Assembly (NCBI RefSeq): GCF_902150065.1
Contig: NC_043982.1
Coordinates: forward strand, 37,407,363-37,471,362
Direction: 5' to 3'
Length of the DNA stretch: 64,000 nt
Source: Myripristis murdjan
Lineage: Eukaryota; Chordata; Actinopteri; Holocentriformes; Holocentridae
The stretch's first letter is position 1. Every line of letters starts with the position of its first letter. This document shows, piece after piece, positions 36,771-51,153 of this stretch. A program made the translations under genes and the position numbers. The notes beneath the pieces are model-generated. The model was not told the origin of the DNA and searched no databases. It was given only the letters and a program-made list of their open reading frames with translations.

Positions 36771-38196
36771 TTAAAAAAAAACACACTTTTATTGGAAAAA
36801 AGGAATTCAGTGACTCTGACATTATTAGCAACAAATATTCCATATACACAGTACATGTCCAGCTGGTTCACTGCAGGATGACAACTTCAAAATAAAACGA
36901 AAAAAAAAAAAAAAAAAGCCAAAACTTCCATCAAACTGATTACAGTTGATTGATCAGAGCGCCTTACAGTGAGTGGATATAGTTGACATATGTTCAGTAT
37001 AAAAATCAATACTGGATGGATTCTCCAAGAGGAAACCAACGTGTAAAGTGAGACACTTTATTATTCTAGTAGTCGAGAGTTGCATGACAATGCAGCGAGG
37101 ACGGTTGTCTAAACCGCGGTCTTGGTCCGTCACTGGTCCCCTGGGGCTCGCCAGGGGCCAAAAGCAGAGTCTAATACATAACACAGGGTCACAAGCACCT
37201 TCGCTAATTTTTTAACACATTTTTTTTTTTTTTTTGTTTAAATAAGATTGTTCTTTACTGACCTGCCTAATTAAATACAAAGTAAATACAAATACAAAAT
37301 GTAGCCAGCTGACAAATTGTTATGTTTTCATGATACAAAAAAATAATTAAGTAAGAAAAAAATCCATACATGAAATGTTGTGAAAGATAGTAGGTGACAT
37401 AAATAATGAGTGAGCTCTTGCTAACACAGTTTGTTTCTGCGGTGGAAGCCTGGCTGCTGGTCATATTTTAAAAACATAACCAAGAGTCAACTCACATATT
37501 TATGATACAGCAGAATCCAAAGCACCATGAGTTTATCTGACCCAAAAAAAGCAAAAAGTTTATCTTTTCTGGCAACAAAACACACTGAGAATCACAGAAA
37601 ATTCTGCTTTGGTGGAAAGTACCGTAAATACGTAAATAGCAAATAACAAATAACAAATAAACAGGCCTAAGTTGGCTGTGTAGAGTTGAGACAAACTTCA
37701 AGATTAAAATAATATCAAAAAAAAATAATAACTAAGCAGAGATGAACTGATATTGATAATGGATAGCAAGTACCAGACTTAATGTTTGCTACCAGGAGCC
37801 CTGTCAGAAAGTTTTATTTTTTCCTTTCCACAGGATGGTCAATCTCACCAATTTGCAAAATAGATTTCAATTCATTATTTCAAATTTATATGTCCAGTGG
37901 TCAAAACTGAGTGTGTAAGTCCACAACAGTTCAATAAATGTACTGGATTTGATTGGTGTTTGATACTAAAGTTGTTTCTCACTCAGATATGATGTTGAAG
38001 TGTTAAACTTCGTCAGTCAGTGGTTATCCTCAGGTTTTCGGGTGGTTACGCTCCAAACAGGCCGATCTGAGATTAAACTTCCACCCTCGTTCGTGATAGC
38101 TTATGAGTCTGCATGTGTTTGGAAACTGAGGGAACGCAGGGAGAACGTAGCTGCAGTCTTGTGGCACGTGCTGGTGCCTGGAGGGAGACATGCTCG
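36770..38196 (-). other. phf10: Probable 3' UTR of phf10
   Basis: Minus-strand sequence after the phf10 stop. AATAAA at plus positions 36788-36793 is the likely polyadenylation signal. It contains poly(T) and poly(A) runs near 36900 and 37220. Confidence 0.5.
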
Positions 38197-41100
38197 TCAC
38201 TTCTGAGCCGACTTGGGCTTCTTGGGTGTTTTGGCTCCTCCCTTCTTCTTGGGAGTGGTGACATCTTTCTCACACAACTCACACACCCAGAGACCTGAGG
38301 GGAGAAACACATACACAACATTAGCACCCTGACTGATAAAATATTTTGGTAACTCTCAAGGAAACAGGATGGGTAAGGATCTTTAGGGAGCCCTGCGAGG
38401 GTACCGCCTGATGCCAGTGTGTTCATCTGTTAGCAGACGCAGTACATCAGTGTTTTTACTCACCCATGGGTATAGAGTCCATGCCGACACAGAAGGTGTG
38501 GTATCCTCGGTCACATTTGTCACAGAACATCATCTCGTCCTCGTGGTGCGGCTGCTGGCACACGGTGCAGGTCTTACACTCCATACACTGCCAGCGGTAC
38601 GTCTGGATCATCGACACCAGCTCCTCGCTCATGTCCAAGCAAGACGGGTGGCCTGCATGGGTTTATGGACACAGAGGCACACACACGCACGCATGCACAC
38701 ACACACACAGAGAAAACACACACAGAAGCACATCGGCAGACGCAAACATGCATTCAACACAGGCAGAGACATGCAGCCATACGCACATAGTCAAAAAACA
38801 GAAATTAATACAAAACACAAACAAGATGCACAGAAATGCAGACACATAAACACACGAGACAGGAAAACACACACACACACACACAGATGCAGATACAGAC
38901 ATTATGTGCACCGGCCCATCCAGCCACAACCACGTGAAGATATATCCCTCCCATCTCTGAAAAACTCTCACTAACCCTGCAAAGGAGTGGAATAAAATCC
39001 ACTGACATTACACAGGCCATCTGAGAAGGTTCCTGAATTCATTAAAAAGAACTTTAGTTCTTATGTTTCCCTTCGTAAGTACTAGTCGTATTATGGAGGA
39101 AAGTATCTCTACTTGGATTTAAGCTGTGTTAAAATGGCTTTGTTCAAATGACAGTTATAGCTAACAGCATCCTAACAGAGCAGCCAGCAGCCACCAGTAT
39201 CTTACTCACTGGTTCAGGAGAAGTGTAAGTATTTTATCACATCAAGACTAAATGCCTTGCCACACTGTGACAGCTGCCTGGTGGACAAACTCAAATACTG
39301 ACATCCACATTGCCTTGGTATGTTTATAACAACCTTCAGATGAGAAACTACACAGACGATCATCTGAGCTACCAATATAACATAATTTTAGCTGCAGTCA
39401 GTTCAAATCATTTAAGGTGTGATTGATTGTCCTCTTGTATAGAGGACAGTTCTAGGTTGTTTTTCATTAAAACAATAATAATGTAAGGAGAAGGTGAAAA
39501 CTGTCTGCTATTCACCACGTAAATCATCAGGAAATTTTAAGCACTACTGATGTTAAATGAGTTGGAGGTATGACTGTTTCATAATTTCTATTTTTATGTT
39601 AAAAGAGGATACTTCACCCAAAATTGGAACATTTTGTATTGCTCCTATCATGATCTCCTCCACTTAGAGTAACAGATGGTTAAATTTTGCTGTCTATGCA
39701 AAAAGTACCAGAGAACTGAACAATTAGTTTGTGGACTACAACTTGGCTAAAGAATAATCTAAATATCTTGTAAAAACAGACATCTATCCTTTAAAATCAC
39801 TGTTTGAACTTACCGCTGTTGTCACATTGGGAGCAGTGAATGAGAGCCTCTGGCTTGCCTTTCTTGTTGGCTTCTTTACCCTTCTGGCAAATGCCACATA
39901 TAGCATTGGGAATGACCTTAGGCTGCAAGGGCAGAATAATGCTATAAAAACCAATCAGAAACGGGTAATTTGTACTCAAGGGCAATATAGAAGCTCAATA
40001 TAGTTGTAATGCTTGAAACAGAAAAAAAAAAACAGTTAGCACTTCATTTATCCTGCCTAACAAAGGATGTGTCCATATTCAGGCATGTATAATCATTTGG
40101 TAGAGTATTGGGTTGTACAGTCATCTGCGCATTTTATGAGTCAGCATGGGAGTGAAATATCTTCATTTGTTGTGCTGTGCTCTCCTGGGCTGCTAATCCA
40201 GAATACTGTACTTATCTCTCCATGCACTTCTGTAGTGCAACACAACAGGTTCTAAAATAAAACCTGCTGGATCTATTTTCTGGTTCAAACAGGAAAATAA
40301 CAAAAAAAAAATAAAATAAAAAATAAAATACTACTGGGACTTTTATATTGGCATAATCTGCTTTGGTCTCATTCATTTATGCGCTGAAAGTGTTATTTTG
40401 GGAACTGTTTTGCTGCACTGTGAGAATGAATGGACAGACACTCTGGATTAGCAGCCCAGGGGAGCACGGAGAAACTAATGAGGACATTTCACCACCATGT
40501 GGACTCATAACGTGCAGGAAACTACACAAACTAACATTTTGACAAGGGTAAATTTTCCTTTTATGCATTTCTCCCCTGGTGTTGAACTGTGCGCTGCAGC
40601 AATACCTTTAGAATCTGTCAACTGGAAAAAAAAAAAAACTGTATTAAAGGGACACTGATTGATGCACACTGAAAATCAATTTTGCTCTGATTGAAGTCTG
40701 CCGAAGTCAACATTATAAGAGAAGTGAAGCCAGTCTGACACTTTATAATGTGTAACAAACTTGGTCTGTGTGGTTACAAAAGCGATCACAGTCGACGTGG
40801 CAGAGGGCTTACCACGGGCTATATTAGTAATAAACACAATGTTATACTTGATTAAGACTTGTTCAGGCGACCACCATACCAAAGGCATGTTTAGCACAGC
40901 AGACACTTGCCAGCATGTAGAGACGGTGGCATCTGTGGTCTGACACAGACTTATTTTTGCTATTATAAGAGCAACAATGCTGACAGTGCTGTGGACTCAC
41001 TAATACATCAGCTGGGAATCAGAATGCATTTTGGTTATCAGAGTGCCAATTCATGAAAAATACCCTCTATATTTCCTTATTTCTCATGTCAGGATGATCA

Positions 41101-44100
41101 GTGCTCATTGACATTTCAAAGAAATAAACACTGGAAATTAAACAAATCATTAACAATGTACTGTTGGACACAATCACCACTTCTCTGTCCAAGCTATGAG
41201 TTTGAAACTTTTATTTAAAGTCTTAAACTTGTGGCATCTATTTTAATAGACATCTCAAGGGTTGCTTCCTATGAAATATACCATCAAGACTAACAGGGGT
41301 TGGAAAGTAAAGGAACCATCCAGAGATAAAAGACAGGAAGGCTCAGGGAGATCTGAATCAGGAAGTCACACATGTCAACAGTGGACCATATACTTAACAG
41401 TTTAAACACTTAAAACTCTGTCTACATATCTCTCTGTATCTCTGTACATTATGTCACTGACATAAATAGGTGGTCATTACTTTAAATGCTATAAAATGAA
41501 GAAGGCTAAAGTTTCTAGCCTTTGTGCTCCAGAGCCACACTGCACAGAAAAAATAAAACGACAGAAATGTGAATTAAACATTGAAGAAGCCAATGAAAAC
41601 CATTGGTACTCATTTGAAGATTATGGAAAATGATTTGATAAGCTTGGGTAGGAAGACAGAAAAGTAGGATGTCAGAGCAAACCATCTCTATCATCTTCAA
41701 AAGTGATTTTTCTATCTGATGTATATTGATCTACAAAATTCACCTTTTTTAAAATGTTACTTAAATGCTAAGACATGTTCATGTCCTATATTCAGTCTGC
41801 ATCCTGTCCAGTTACTTTGAAAGGTTCAGTGACAAGCTGTGACATCCTTCATTACAATGCTGCATGACTGGGAATGAGTAGATTAGTCGGGGGCCGTAGG
41901 TACACAAGAATGGGTTAATAAAGCACAAGGTTTAGAAAATCCAAGACTAGAGACAAGACAGAAAACTACACTAGGACAAAGACAGCAGCAGATGAGGGAA
42001 ACAACTAGAGGGAAGGGGAGAGATGCAGCCCCCTGAATTGCTCATATTTATTTTCAGAAAATAGTCCCTGTGTATAAATCCATATTGAGCAATCTATCCC
42101 ATTTTGAATTTAGCGTTTTGTAGCTCCGGCTTTGCTGCTTTCCTGAATCCATGAGAGCATGGATCATCCTCTACATTGTTCCTTACCCTTCACAATGCCA
42201 AATGGTTATTTAAACACATGGGTGTATGAAAACACTCTACTAGCAGCATCCAGAGCACATATTGTCAAATTCAACTAGACTGCCTCCTCAGAAAACACCC
42301 AACAAGTACACACAGTAGAAGCTAAAACAAGCAATTCACAGGGCTGAATCCAGTTAAAATGTCTATTCTAAATTGACTCAGCTTTGCCAATGCAACAGAC
42401 ATCTCACTCTCGTCAAAAGAGTTCCCACTTCCTGGCTAATTTGCCTCCACATAATCTGATAGCTCTTTATGTCGCCATTCAGTTGGTGGAGCACTTGAAT
42501 GCAACTCGCAGATACACACAAGCAGGCACAGGAAATGTACGTTTGCTGGGCACACACTAATCCACAGCTAACAGGTCCCCATCCAAACCACACATTTCAG
42601 ATTATTAGACTAGCCTAAACATCAAATTTATACTTTTCTGGGCATGCCATTAGTTAAATCAACTAACAATTGGTTGTTTCTGCTGTAAGGACACTACTAA
42701 AATGTAAAGAAATTCTTCATCTGAGGAGCAGTTAGCAGCAACAGTGAAGCAGCATTGCAAACCTGCTGGATGTGGCTGTAAATACTCGTACAGGTCATAT
42801 GTATCTACTGAAACTGAATTGGCCCCAACCTTGTGACATCTCATAATGACCATGGCCTTCACCCGACATGTCTGACACACAAGATACAAAACGTAGCACT
42901 AAACTTGGGGATCAAAACAGCACCACACATTCTCATCTACACTAACAGAAATGACAAGGGCAGCAATGGTGACCGCCAATTTACTAAAATATCGACAGGC
43001 AATAGAATATTTTGCAGTTGGTGTCCGAGTAATTAATATCATATTATGCAATTTCACGTAAATAATAAATAATTTCAACGTTTTAGGCCCCATGTTTCTC
43101 CTACAGATATGCTACAGATAGGCTGTAGAGTTGACGCATCGGCTACCAGGAATACATTTCCCATTCATTTTCACCTAAGGAATCTGATCATTACGTTTAT
43201 TATTATTATGTCAAATTATTACAATTAAGCATAATATTTTAACGCTGCAAGGCAGATTAACTAAAAGCTATCAGGCTGCAGAACAACAATGTGTTCCTGT
43301 AGACGGCTCAGACAGCCGCCATCATCTGATGAAATCTGAAGAGACTGTGTTTTATTCCTACTATACGTATGAAATACAAGATTATCCACATGTCTCTCCA
43401 ATTGTAGACATCACCATTACTGTCGAAACAGTACTGGTGACAAAGCTGCTCATAGCTGCTAACCAGAACAGGTCAAATTAATGTTACTTACATAGCAACT
43501 TGTATCATGTGTGATACTGGTCCACAATGGTTTTGCTGTCAGACACAATGTCTTTTAAAAAGCAAAAGAACAACCACTGCAAATCAGTAGATCTTAAACT
43601 CTGTTTTGGAACTACCTGAAATGATTATGGAGAAAATGTGTGGGAAACGTACTGCTGAATGGGGGAGACACATTTCAACTCTACGGACATTTTAGTTTGG
43701 CACCTTATGAACGGGATACAAATTCTCTCAAACAATGGCCATGGCCTCTCCAGCCTGATTTTTTAAGTATAGAAATATTTGCAGATCATTAAATCTATAG
43801 GTCCTTTTGTTCTAATTGCTAAAGGTACTATGGATCTGTTACCGATTACTTCTGGTGAATATTGACTCCCAACTTGCCAGGTAAGCCCCATTCCCATGGC
43901 TAATGCTGGGTAGGTCCAGAGCCATTCATTATGTTAATTGGGCAAATCTATCTAATTAATTAATGTGGGCTTGATCTGCACGCTACATCGTTCCCTGTAG
44001 AGAACAGACAGGAAGTCAATCCAACAAAAAAAAACAAAAACTGAACTGCTGAACCTTTAAAACAGACACAGGAAAATGACCCTGCTCACACCTCAGAGCT

Positions 44101-45086
44101 GAGCTGAACTCAACTGGACTTACCTGGTCCATCATCTTCACATTAATGTGATAATACCAGTGTACCATTTTAAACTAATGAAAATTAGAATTCTTTTCTT
44201 CACCAAAGATTGGAAAAAGAAACAAAACAAAGCCAGTGTGAATAGCACAGTGGATTGTTAGGAAGAGGTAGGCTGAAAAATACAAACAGTCTGCCAAGAA
44301 CTTGGCAAAATTTCCCATCTACACTGCCTCAAAGAGTTACTTGTAAATTAAGATATTAACAAAATAATTGCTAAAGCTGTGCCAAGAAAGGATGATGAAA
44401 AAAATGTATGCAGGCTAGATCAGCTGAGTCCTAATCGACATAAAACAGACTACTGCTCTCTTAGCTCAGCTCAGCTGCAGTGTGAACGGGGTCACAGCGT
44501 CCTCATCTCTCCAAGATAACATTATGTGGACCAGTAAGGCCCATAATCAAACAACTGTCTAATAATTAGAAACAGATTAACAGTACAATACTAGTGTAAA
44601 AACACAAAGTATATTATATCTATACCAACATACACTCAAAACATTAGTTAAGTGCATTCCACACTTCAGATATAAATGTTCAAAATCTCTAGTGTTAACA
44701 ACTATTGTTTTAAAGCTACAGCAAAATTATGTAGCTTAGAATTTCTATATCATAACAACAAAAACTTTTTTTCTTTTTCAGAAACGGAAAAAAGGAAACT
44801 AGCAGCCAAAACATCCGCTTACTTGTCTTAGAAGTATCTGTTGACAAGTGGTGGCAGACAAGAGGTATATTGCAGACATTCAAAAGGAAAGTTAAAAATT
44901 TGAAACTCCAAAACTGTCTTCAGGGAAAACTTAAAAATGTGAAAAAAGTGCAGTGAAAAATAAAAAAAAGAGAAGTTTTCCTTTAAAATGTTCTTATTGC
45001 TCACAGTCTGATACGAAGGAGGAAAAAAGCCATGTTGCAACCATGACAACACTGACTGCAGACAGGACCCCCGATGTGTCTGTTCA

Positions 45087-45133
<47 letters not shown>

Positions 45134-45203
45134 GTGTGTGTGCGTGTGTGTGCGCGTGTGTGTATGTATGTGTGTGTGTAGATGTGTATGTGTGTGTGTG
45201 TGA

Positions 45204-45234
<31 letters not shown>

Positions 45235-48200
45235 GACCAGGCTGTCCCAGCTGAAAGTGCTGTTGAACTGTAGAAGCCGGAGAACAAAGTGAAGAAAGCT
45301 AGGGAGGGTTGGAGGGATGGATGGAGTAAGGGAGTGGTAGTAGTAGAAAGAGGAGGAGGGGGTAGAAAAGTGCTGCTGCTGTTGTTGGAGGAGAGTTCAG
45401 GTGGTTTTGTCCTCTACCTTGTACCCTGGGGTGGCGGCTGCTTTGTGGGAGGCAAGGTGGCGCTGTGTGCCATCCTTGCCTGGCGTGGCTGTCCTGTCCT
45501 TGGCCTTGGACTTGTGGCTCTGCCCTCCTCCTCCCTCCTGGCTCTCCACATCTGATGTGTTGCCTGAAGAGCTATCCTGGAGGGGAATGGAGAAGAAGGG
45601 GCAAGAAGTGCAAGAAACACGGTGTATGTTAGGGAGGTAAACTTTGCACATAGACAGTTGAACCAAAGCAGACAATATCCCATGTATTTCAGTGAAACCC
45701 ACAGTATGTGCTGATGGATGACGCTGACTAACAGGTTAACTCTAAAGGTGACTAAAAGGTTAACTCTCCAGTCTTACAAAGCATAGCACAATAGATGCAG
45801 CCTGGATGTCTACCCGTCTAGTGCCAATGCAGGATAAATGCATAACAGGAGACTTCACCAATAGCCGCTACTAGAGCAGGTGATATGGATAACATCATTA
45901 TATATTGTATGGATGACTATTGATGCTTTCATACGATATTTATACACAAGAGAGTTTGATAAAGTCATTAGTAATGTAGATATGATGACCAAACAGGCAG
46001 AGATAAATATAGGAACAATAGCATGCATTGCATTCTACATAAATTGCATCCTTTTAGTGTAATGCAGCCTTTAAAACAAATATGAGACAACACTGAGGCC
46101 ACATAATAATTTTACGATATATGAAATCCCAGATATTATCTAGTCCCATGTCATGATGACGAAACATCAGTATCACCCAGCCCTACCCATTACTTCTGTT
46201 ATGCACATCTTATCGTCTTACAGATGAGTTCTTGTTCTTTTTGTCATCCTTGCCGTCCTCAGCGTCATCCGAGTCGGGTTCAGAGTCCAGCGCGGGAAGC
46301 TCTGGATCAAGAGGAGGCTCAAACAGAGCCGTGTTTAACGGCAGGTATCGGAGCTCGTTGGGGGAGTACCTGTTGTTTGGACAGTATCCAGAACACACAA
46401 TTACAAATAGTAACTTAACACTTAGGGAAAGGTAACACAGCTTTTAGGTAGACTACTGACAAATTAAAGAAAAATCACAGGCAACAACAATAATAATAAT
46501 ACTACAATATTTTTGTCGATTGCTAGCTCTATCGTTACTTCATCTCTTCATTATTTATACTACCACTGTCCTTGAAATCTTCCTTGAGCCCATGATGAAA
46601 CAATAAATGTGACAAGAAATTACTTCACTGCTGCATGTCACACACTCAGCCCTTTCTTTCCTGTCTCTCTACTGTGAACTTCAAATACAGCAAAACGGCA
46701 AAAAGAAGAGTCTTTCAGAAATATTTAAGACTTGAGCAGAAAAACAACTCTCATTTCCATAGTAAAAGGAAAAAACAGTGATGCAAGCAATGAAAGATGA
46801 TGCATTAGACATCACACAAGGCATATGAGAAGGAAGATTTGGTGCTTATCACATGTATAACAATCAGCAAAGTGTCATATTAGTGTGTCATATTTTTTTT
46901 TATTGAAAAACATGTAATGATTACGATTCAATTTGGAGATAATGTACCTCTTGTAGTAGTCCTGGAACTGTCCTGGTATGAGGGCGACTGGGAAGGGCCC
47001 CGTTCTGGTCAGCTCTGGAGCCAGGACCTTGAACCTGCCCTGGGGCACCTGGATAATCTGGAACACAAAACCCAACAAACAATCTCAAGGCTGCTCAACA
47101 GAAAACATAAAATTTACACACTGGTGTTGATTCTGTCACATGGACAGGCCAGGCTACATTAGAGAGATATAAATGACACACAGAGCAGATGTTCATTAAA
47201 AAAAAAAAAACTTTATAGCAGTGCTAGCATACTCCAAACATGAGATCTATGTATCTGTCAATACAGATTCTTGACTAATGCTCAAGGCTGTTCACATCTT
47301 GTACCTCTTGGTGTTGCTACCCTCTCCCTCTTTGAATGAGCAATAACAAGTGATACATGTAGAAACTTTGCAAGTTTAACTTCATTCGACTCCACCGGGT
47401 GATTTCACTGCTTACCTAACCTTCAAGCAGAGAGAAGGGACTAATCAGTGAAACCACCTGGTGGAGTTTTGGTATTAATGAAAACCTGCAGCCTCTTGGC
47501 CCTCCATGGCACCAATGTGACACCCCTGATCTAGTGTATCTCCTGTTGGACCTACATGTGTCTGGAGGTCAAAGTAAGCTCTCCGCTCCTCCATGCGCTC
47601 CCTGTTGAAGTTACTGTTGAACTCTGCCGCCTTCTTGGCTGCTTTCTTGATGTACTCCGGAACCTTGCTGGCCTCCACCTTCTGAGGGTTCTGCTGCTGC
47701 ATTTGCTGGAAAGGACAGCACACAAAAACATTTAGAAAGTGTGTTTATTTTAAAAACGCATTACCATTGAAATCTTCCACTATGGTATAATGAAATTTGA
47801 AGTACAGGGTACCGATGTGTAATTATGTACAGGTGAGGAAATCTCAGTGTTTCATGTAGAGTCTGATACATATATACAGATTCTTTAGTCAATTATGTGT
47901 GCACTGTGGAGAAAAGTAATTAGGTAGGCCATATTAGATATATAATCTATTTTTATAGTCTAAAAATGATGTTTGATTATTTTTTATAGGGTATGATTTA
48001 TCTTAATTTTAAAAAAGCAACAACATAGTTTAACCAGCAGTTGCTTTCCATACTCTCTGTCCCTGAAATTACATCCTCACAACTTTATTCTTAAATGTGA
48101 CATTTCTGACCGGCATCTGAAGAGAGCAAAATGCACATTTGGCGACAGACAACTTTAAGCCCCGAGTACTTTACTCGTTGACTATTTTCTGTCTCTCTCC

Positions 48201-50582
48201 TCCAAAATTATACTAGAGACAAATGGGGTGTGTGTGTGTTTGTGTGTGGCTCATCTTTGATTGTCAGGTAAACTGACAAAATGTACCAGCCATAAAACAG
48301 TATCATTGATTATTTACATTACATTATTTACATTTATATTTTTGGTGGCTAACACCACAAATGAGTCATCACATATCTAATAAAATATAAAGCAGATGTT
48401 TCTTGTGGCAAAAACATAGACAGACATGGTGTAGAAAGCACTATATAGTACTGGCAAACCCAGCATTTACCACCAAACAGACTTAATTTTGGATCCTGTG
48501 TGTGTGTGTGTGGGTGTGTGGTGTACTTACAGAGTACTCTTTGGCTATTCTCTGTCTCTCTCTCTCCTGCAGTATGACTGAGTATTCTGAATGTTTGGTG
48601 GGATACTCCTTTATCATCAGATCTATCACCTCGTCACTTCGCAGGGCTGTCAGACCTGCAAACAAACACACACAGTCACACACTTTCACAGCATCACGGT
48701 GGTGGAAAAGGTTAAAGGAGGAAGTTTTACTTGCTGAATTCATCACACATTAGGACTCTGAATGCTCTGCTCACATGCAACAAGCTGGTATCTTTCTGTG
48801 TGCTGTGTGCATTCATTTTGTGCTTTGCAGTGAAAATTATTCTGTGCACAACGAGTGACAGGGATGACTGGTACCTAAAGTGCACTGCGTCTCAGTGATG
48901 ACATTCTGTTCACGCAGGTAGAGTTTCTCCTTGTGGGACAGGTCTCTCCTCTCCAAGTCTACAAGGGGAAGGAAGCAGTGTTAGTAATGGAACTGTGTCT
49001 TTCCTCTGCAAGTCTATACAAAAGAAATAATGCAGTATTGCTGCAGCATCAGCAGTAATACAACAACAACAACAACAACATATAAAGGCATTTAAGAGCC
49101 ATATTTGTAAACAGAAAATTCTTTGTTTTTCAAGGGATCATTTTACTGGTTTGTAATTATAACCAGTGGAAAAGGCAGATAGTTAGATAGAACAATAGAA
49201 CACTCACACTGGGCATGTTGGATACTTAATTTGAAAGAGTTTACTGTGTGTACAATGTGTATTCTACATATACAAGAAAATTACATTAAGCACAATACTT
49301 TACAGCAATGAGAAAGTAACTTTGGGGATGGGGGAATTTATGCTGTGTGAGCTGTAAATCTTCTGTTTTTCCATGTTTAAACAGTAACATCTGATTCTCA
49401 AAGAAAAACCTTTTCAGTCCATAATATGAAATTCAATCATTTTAAATCCTGCTCAGCCCCAAATATCAGCACTAAAAAAGAGTTAAGTACATTCTCTATC
49501 ACTCTATCATGTTATTGCAGCTTTTGCCTCCAGTCTTACCAGGGTACTTCCTCTTGAAGGAGGTGACGCCCAAGTATTCGCTGACCTGCTCCTGCAGCAT
49601 GTAGTACTCTCCTGTGTCATCTGCCGGCCACTTGTACTCTGTCAGGTTCTCTGCTGGGAAATATGTTGGACTGCAAACGGGTGGAGAGAGAAAACGGGTA
49701 TTGAGGAATTAAAAAGCACTTCTTCTGCTTTCTAAACAAGTGGAGAAAGTCCTAAAAAAAAAAAAAAAAAAATCAAGAAAGCACATGGCCAAGTTTTTGC
49801 TAAACACCACCAAATTAACCCACCCAGGCTCCTGGCTGGAGGTATCGCAGCTCCGGGAGCTGTCGCCTGAACCCATCCTCCTCCTCTTGGGAGGCTGGCT
49901 TCCATCATTGGACTCCTCCTCTGTCACATCCTCCTGCAGCATTAAAAAAAAAAAAAAAGTCATACAACCAATGTCAAGCAATCACAATCAGAAACATGGA
50001 ATGATCAGCATGTAACATTTGTAATTAGTGTATTATTGATTAATTTTTTCTAAGCTTATGTGATTTGCCCTGGTAAAAACTACACTAACCACACTGACTT
50101 GCACATTGGCTGCTACGTATGACTCAAACTACTAACTGTTTGGAAAACTTGAACCAACAACAACAAGACTCAGCGTCTGCATGTTTACCAACTTGGCCAA
50201 ACTCTGACTGCTTTTACACTTGCACGGGATGAGTTAGTAAAGGACTGAATGATGGAGAATGCAGTTTTCTGTCAGCAGAGCACACCACACTTAGGTTTTG
50301 ATTTATCACTTCTTTTGGGTGGAGAAGTGACCAGACCTGACACCAGAGTTTCATTTAGGCAAAGGAGACAGATTTCTGGTGTCTAAATTACTGAGGATGG
50401 GACAATGCTCACTGATGCACCCCACTTAGCCACTTAGTGATTCAGGCTGTCAAGAGTGGTGTATTTTTTTTTACATACAAATCCTGCTTGTTGGTACTTT
50501 TATGTAAACTATGATTATTAGCTATAACCAAACCAACCATCAAAACTACTGGAAAGCATATGCCTACATGAGAGTCTTTGAA

Positions 50583-50650
<68 letters not shown>

Positions 50651-51142
50651 TTAAACACAGACCAGTAGACTGACATCCGTGTAAAACCAAAACATACACA
50701 CATGGGAATGTGGCAGGTACTGATGCTAAGGGCACAGATTAGCTGAAGTTTAGCTTTGATCAAACTCAAGGCTACGAGTTACGGTATACAAAGTTTATGA
50801 TTTAGAATTCACAAAAACCCAAACATATCTCGTTTGTAAACTCAACGGGGGGATGAAGTTGGCCAACTTTAACAGGCTAACCACTCGGTACATGTTTGGA
50901 AACAAAGGGGACAAGCTAACGATGCTAACTGTTGTCATTCATTAACAGGCGAACGTTAGCAGTTGGCTGCTGTTAACGGTAGCTGTTAGCTGAGCATGCA
51001 AACACACACAGCTTCAAAACCAAAAGGTCTCTGTGGCCGTGTTACTGTCTGAACAGTAAATAAATAATACCTTAATTGACTGTGCTCCGGGAGTGGCAGG
51101 GTTGCTATCGCAGGGCGGTCTGACTGGTAACACAGCGGCCAT
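38197..51142 (-). CDS. phf10: PHD finger protein 10 (BAF45a)
   Basis: Twelve coding exons on the minus strand: 51142-51071, 49933-49824, 49670-49540, 48958-48875, 48655-48531, 47705-47556, 47057-46948, 46369-46222, 45576-45418, 39922-39814, 38652-38464 and 38294-38197, giving 494 aa (human 498). It is a subunit of the PBAF SWI/SNF remodeller, nuclear, reading histone tails. Start [19 protein letters not shown]. An acidic stretch with PPKRRR is near residue 40. The SAY region runs from [15 protein letters not shown] to [17 protein letters not shown]. An acidic/serine linker follows ([21 protein letters not shown]). Tandem PHD fingers lie at about 372-425 (CGIC, CSQC, HPSC, CMEC) and 428-470 ([20 protein letters not shown]). 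The tail is lysine-rich with TPKKK and TPKKP, unlike the human end. Intron 9 is 5.5 kb. Divergent from rab4a. Confidence 0.95.
38690..38885. repeat. Degenerate CA-rich tract next to the phf10 exon 11 acceptor
   Basis: Interrupted CA/CACG words over nearly 200 bp in intron 10. On the transcript strand a GT-rich tract precedes the acceptor. Confidence 0.75.
40100..40545. repeat. Imperfect inverted repeat (foldback) in phf10 intron 9
   Basis: The left arm (about 40100-40262) and the reverse complement of the right arm (about 40378-40545) share GTGAAAT, CCTGGGCTGCTAATCCAGA and CAGTGCARCA words in order, with a spacer of about 115 bp. It suggests a non-autonomous element with long inverted repeats; family unknown. 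Confidence 0.6.
45088..45236. repeat. Long interrupted (GT)n array
   Basis: About 150 bp of GT with GC, TATG and GA interruptions in phf10 intron 9, some 180 bp from the exon 9 donor. On the transcript it reads (AC)n. Confidence 0.95.
45870..46190 (+). mobile_element. Non-autonomous hAT-like repeat, copy 3 of 3
   Basis: Lies in phf10 intron 8. It starts near GCAGGTGATATGG and ends ATCACCCAGCCCTA, giving short inverted termini. It shares GTAATGTAGATATGATGACC and TAGTGTAATGCAGCCTTTAA with the other two copies. Confidence 0.65.
49061..49080. repeat. (CAA)n microsatellite
   Basis: A short run in phf10 intron 3. Confidence 0.7.
50584..50650. repeat. (CA)33 microsatellite
   Basis: A pure run in phf10 intron 1. 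Confidence 0.95.
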
Positions 51143-51153
51143 GTTCAGCCGAG

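Larger units (their letters stand above)
39923..45417 (-). other. phf10: Large phf10 intron 9
   Basis: 5.5 kb between the exons for the acidic linker and the first PHD finger. Apart from the foldback repeat and the GT array near its 5' end I found nothing recognisable. No convincing alternative exon could be supported. Confidence 0.6.

Noticed and set aside
44953-45273. Open frame with long valine/cysteine runs
   Set aside because: It is a translation of the GT microsatellite.
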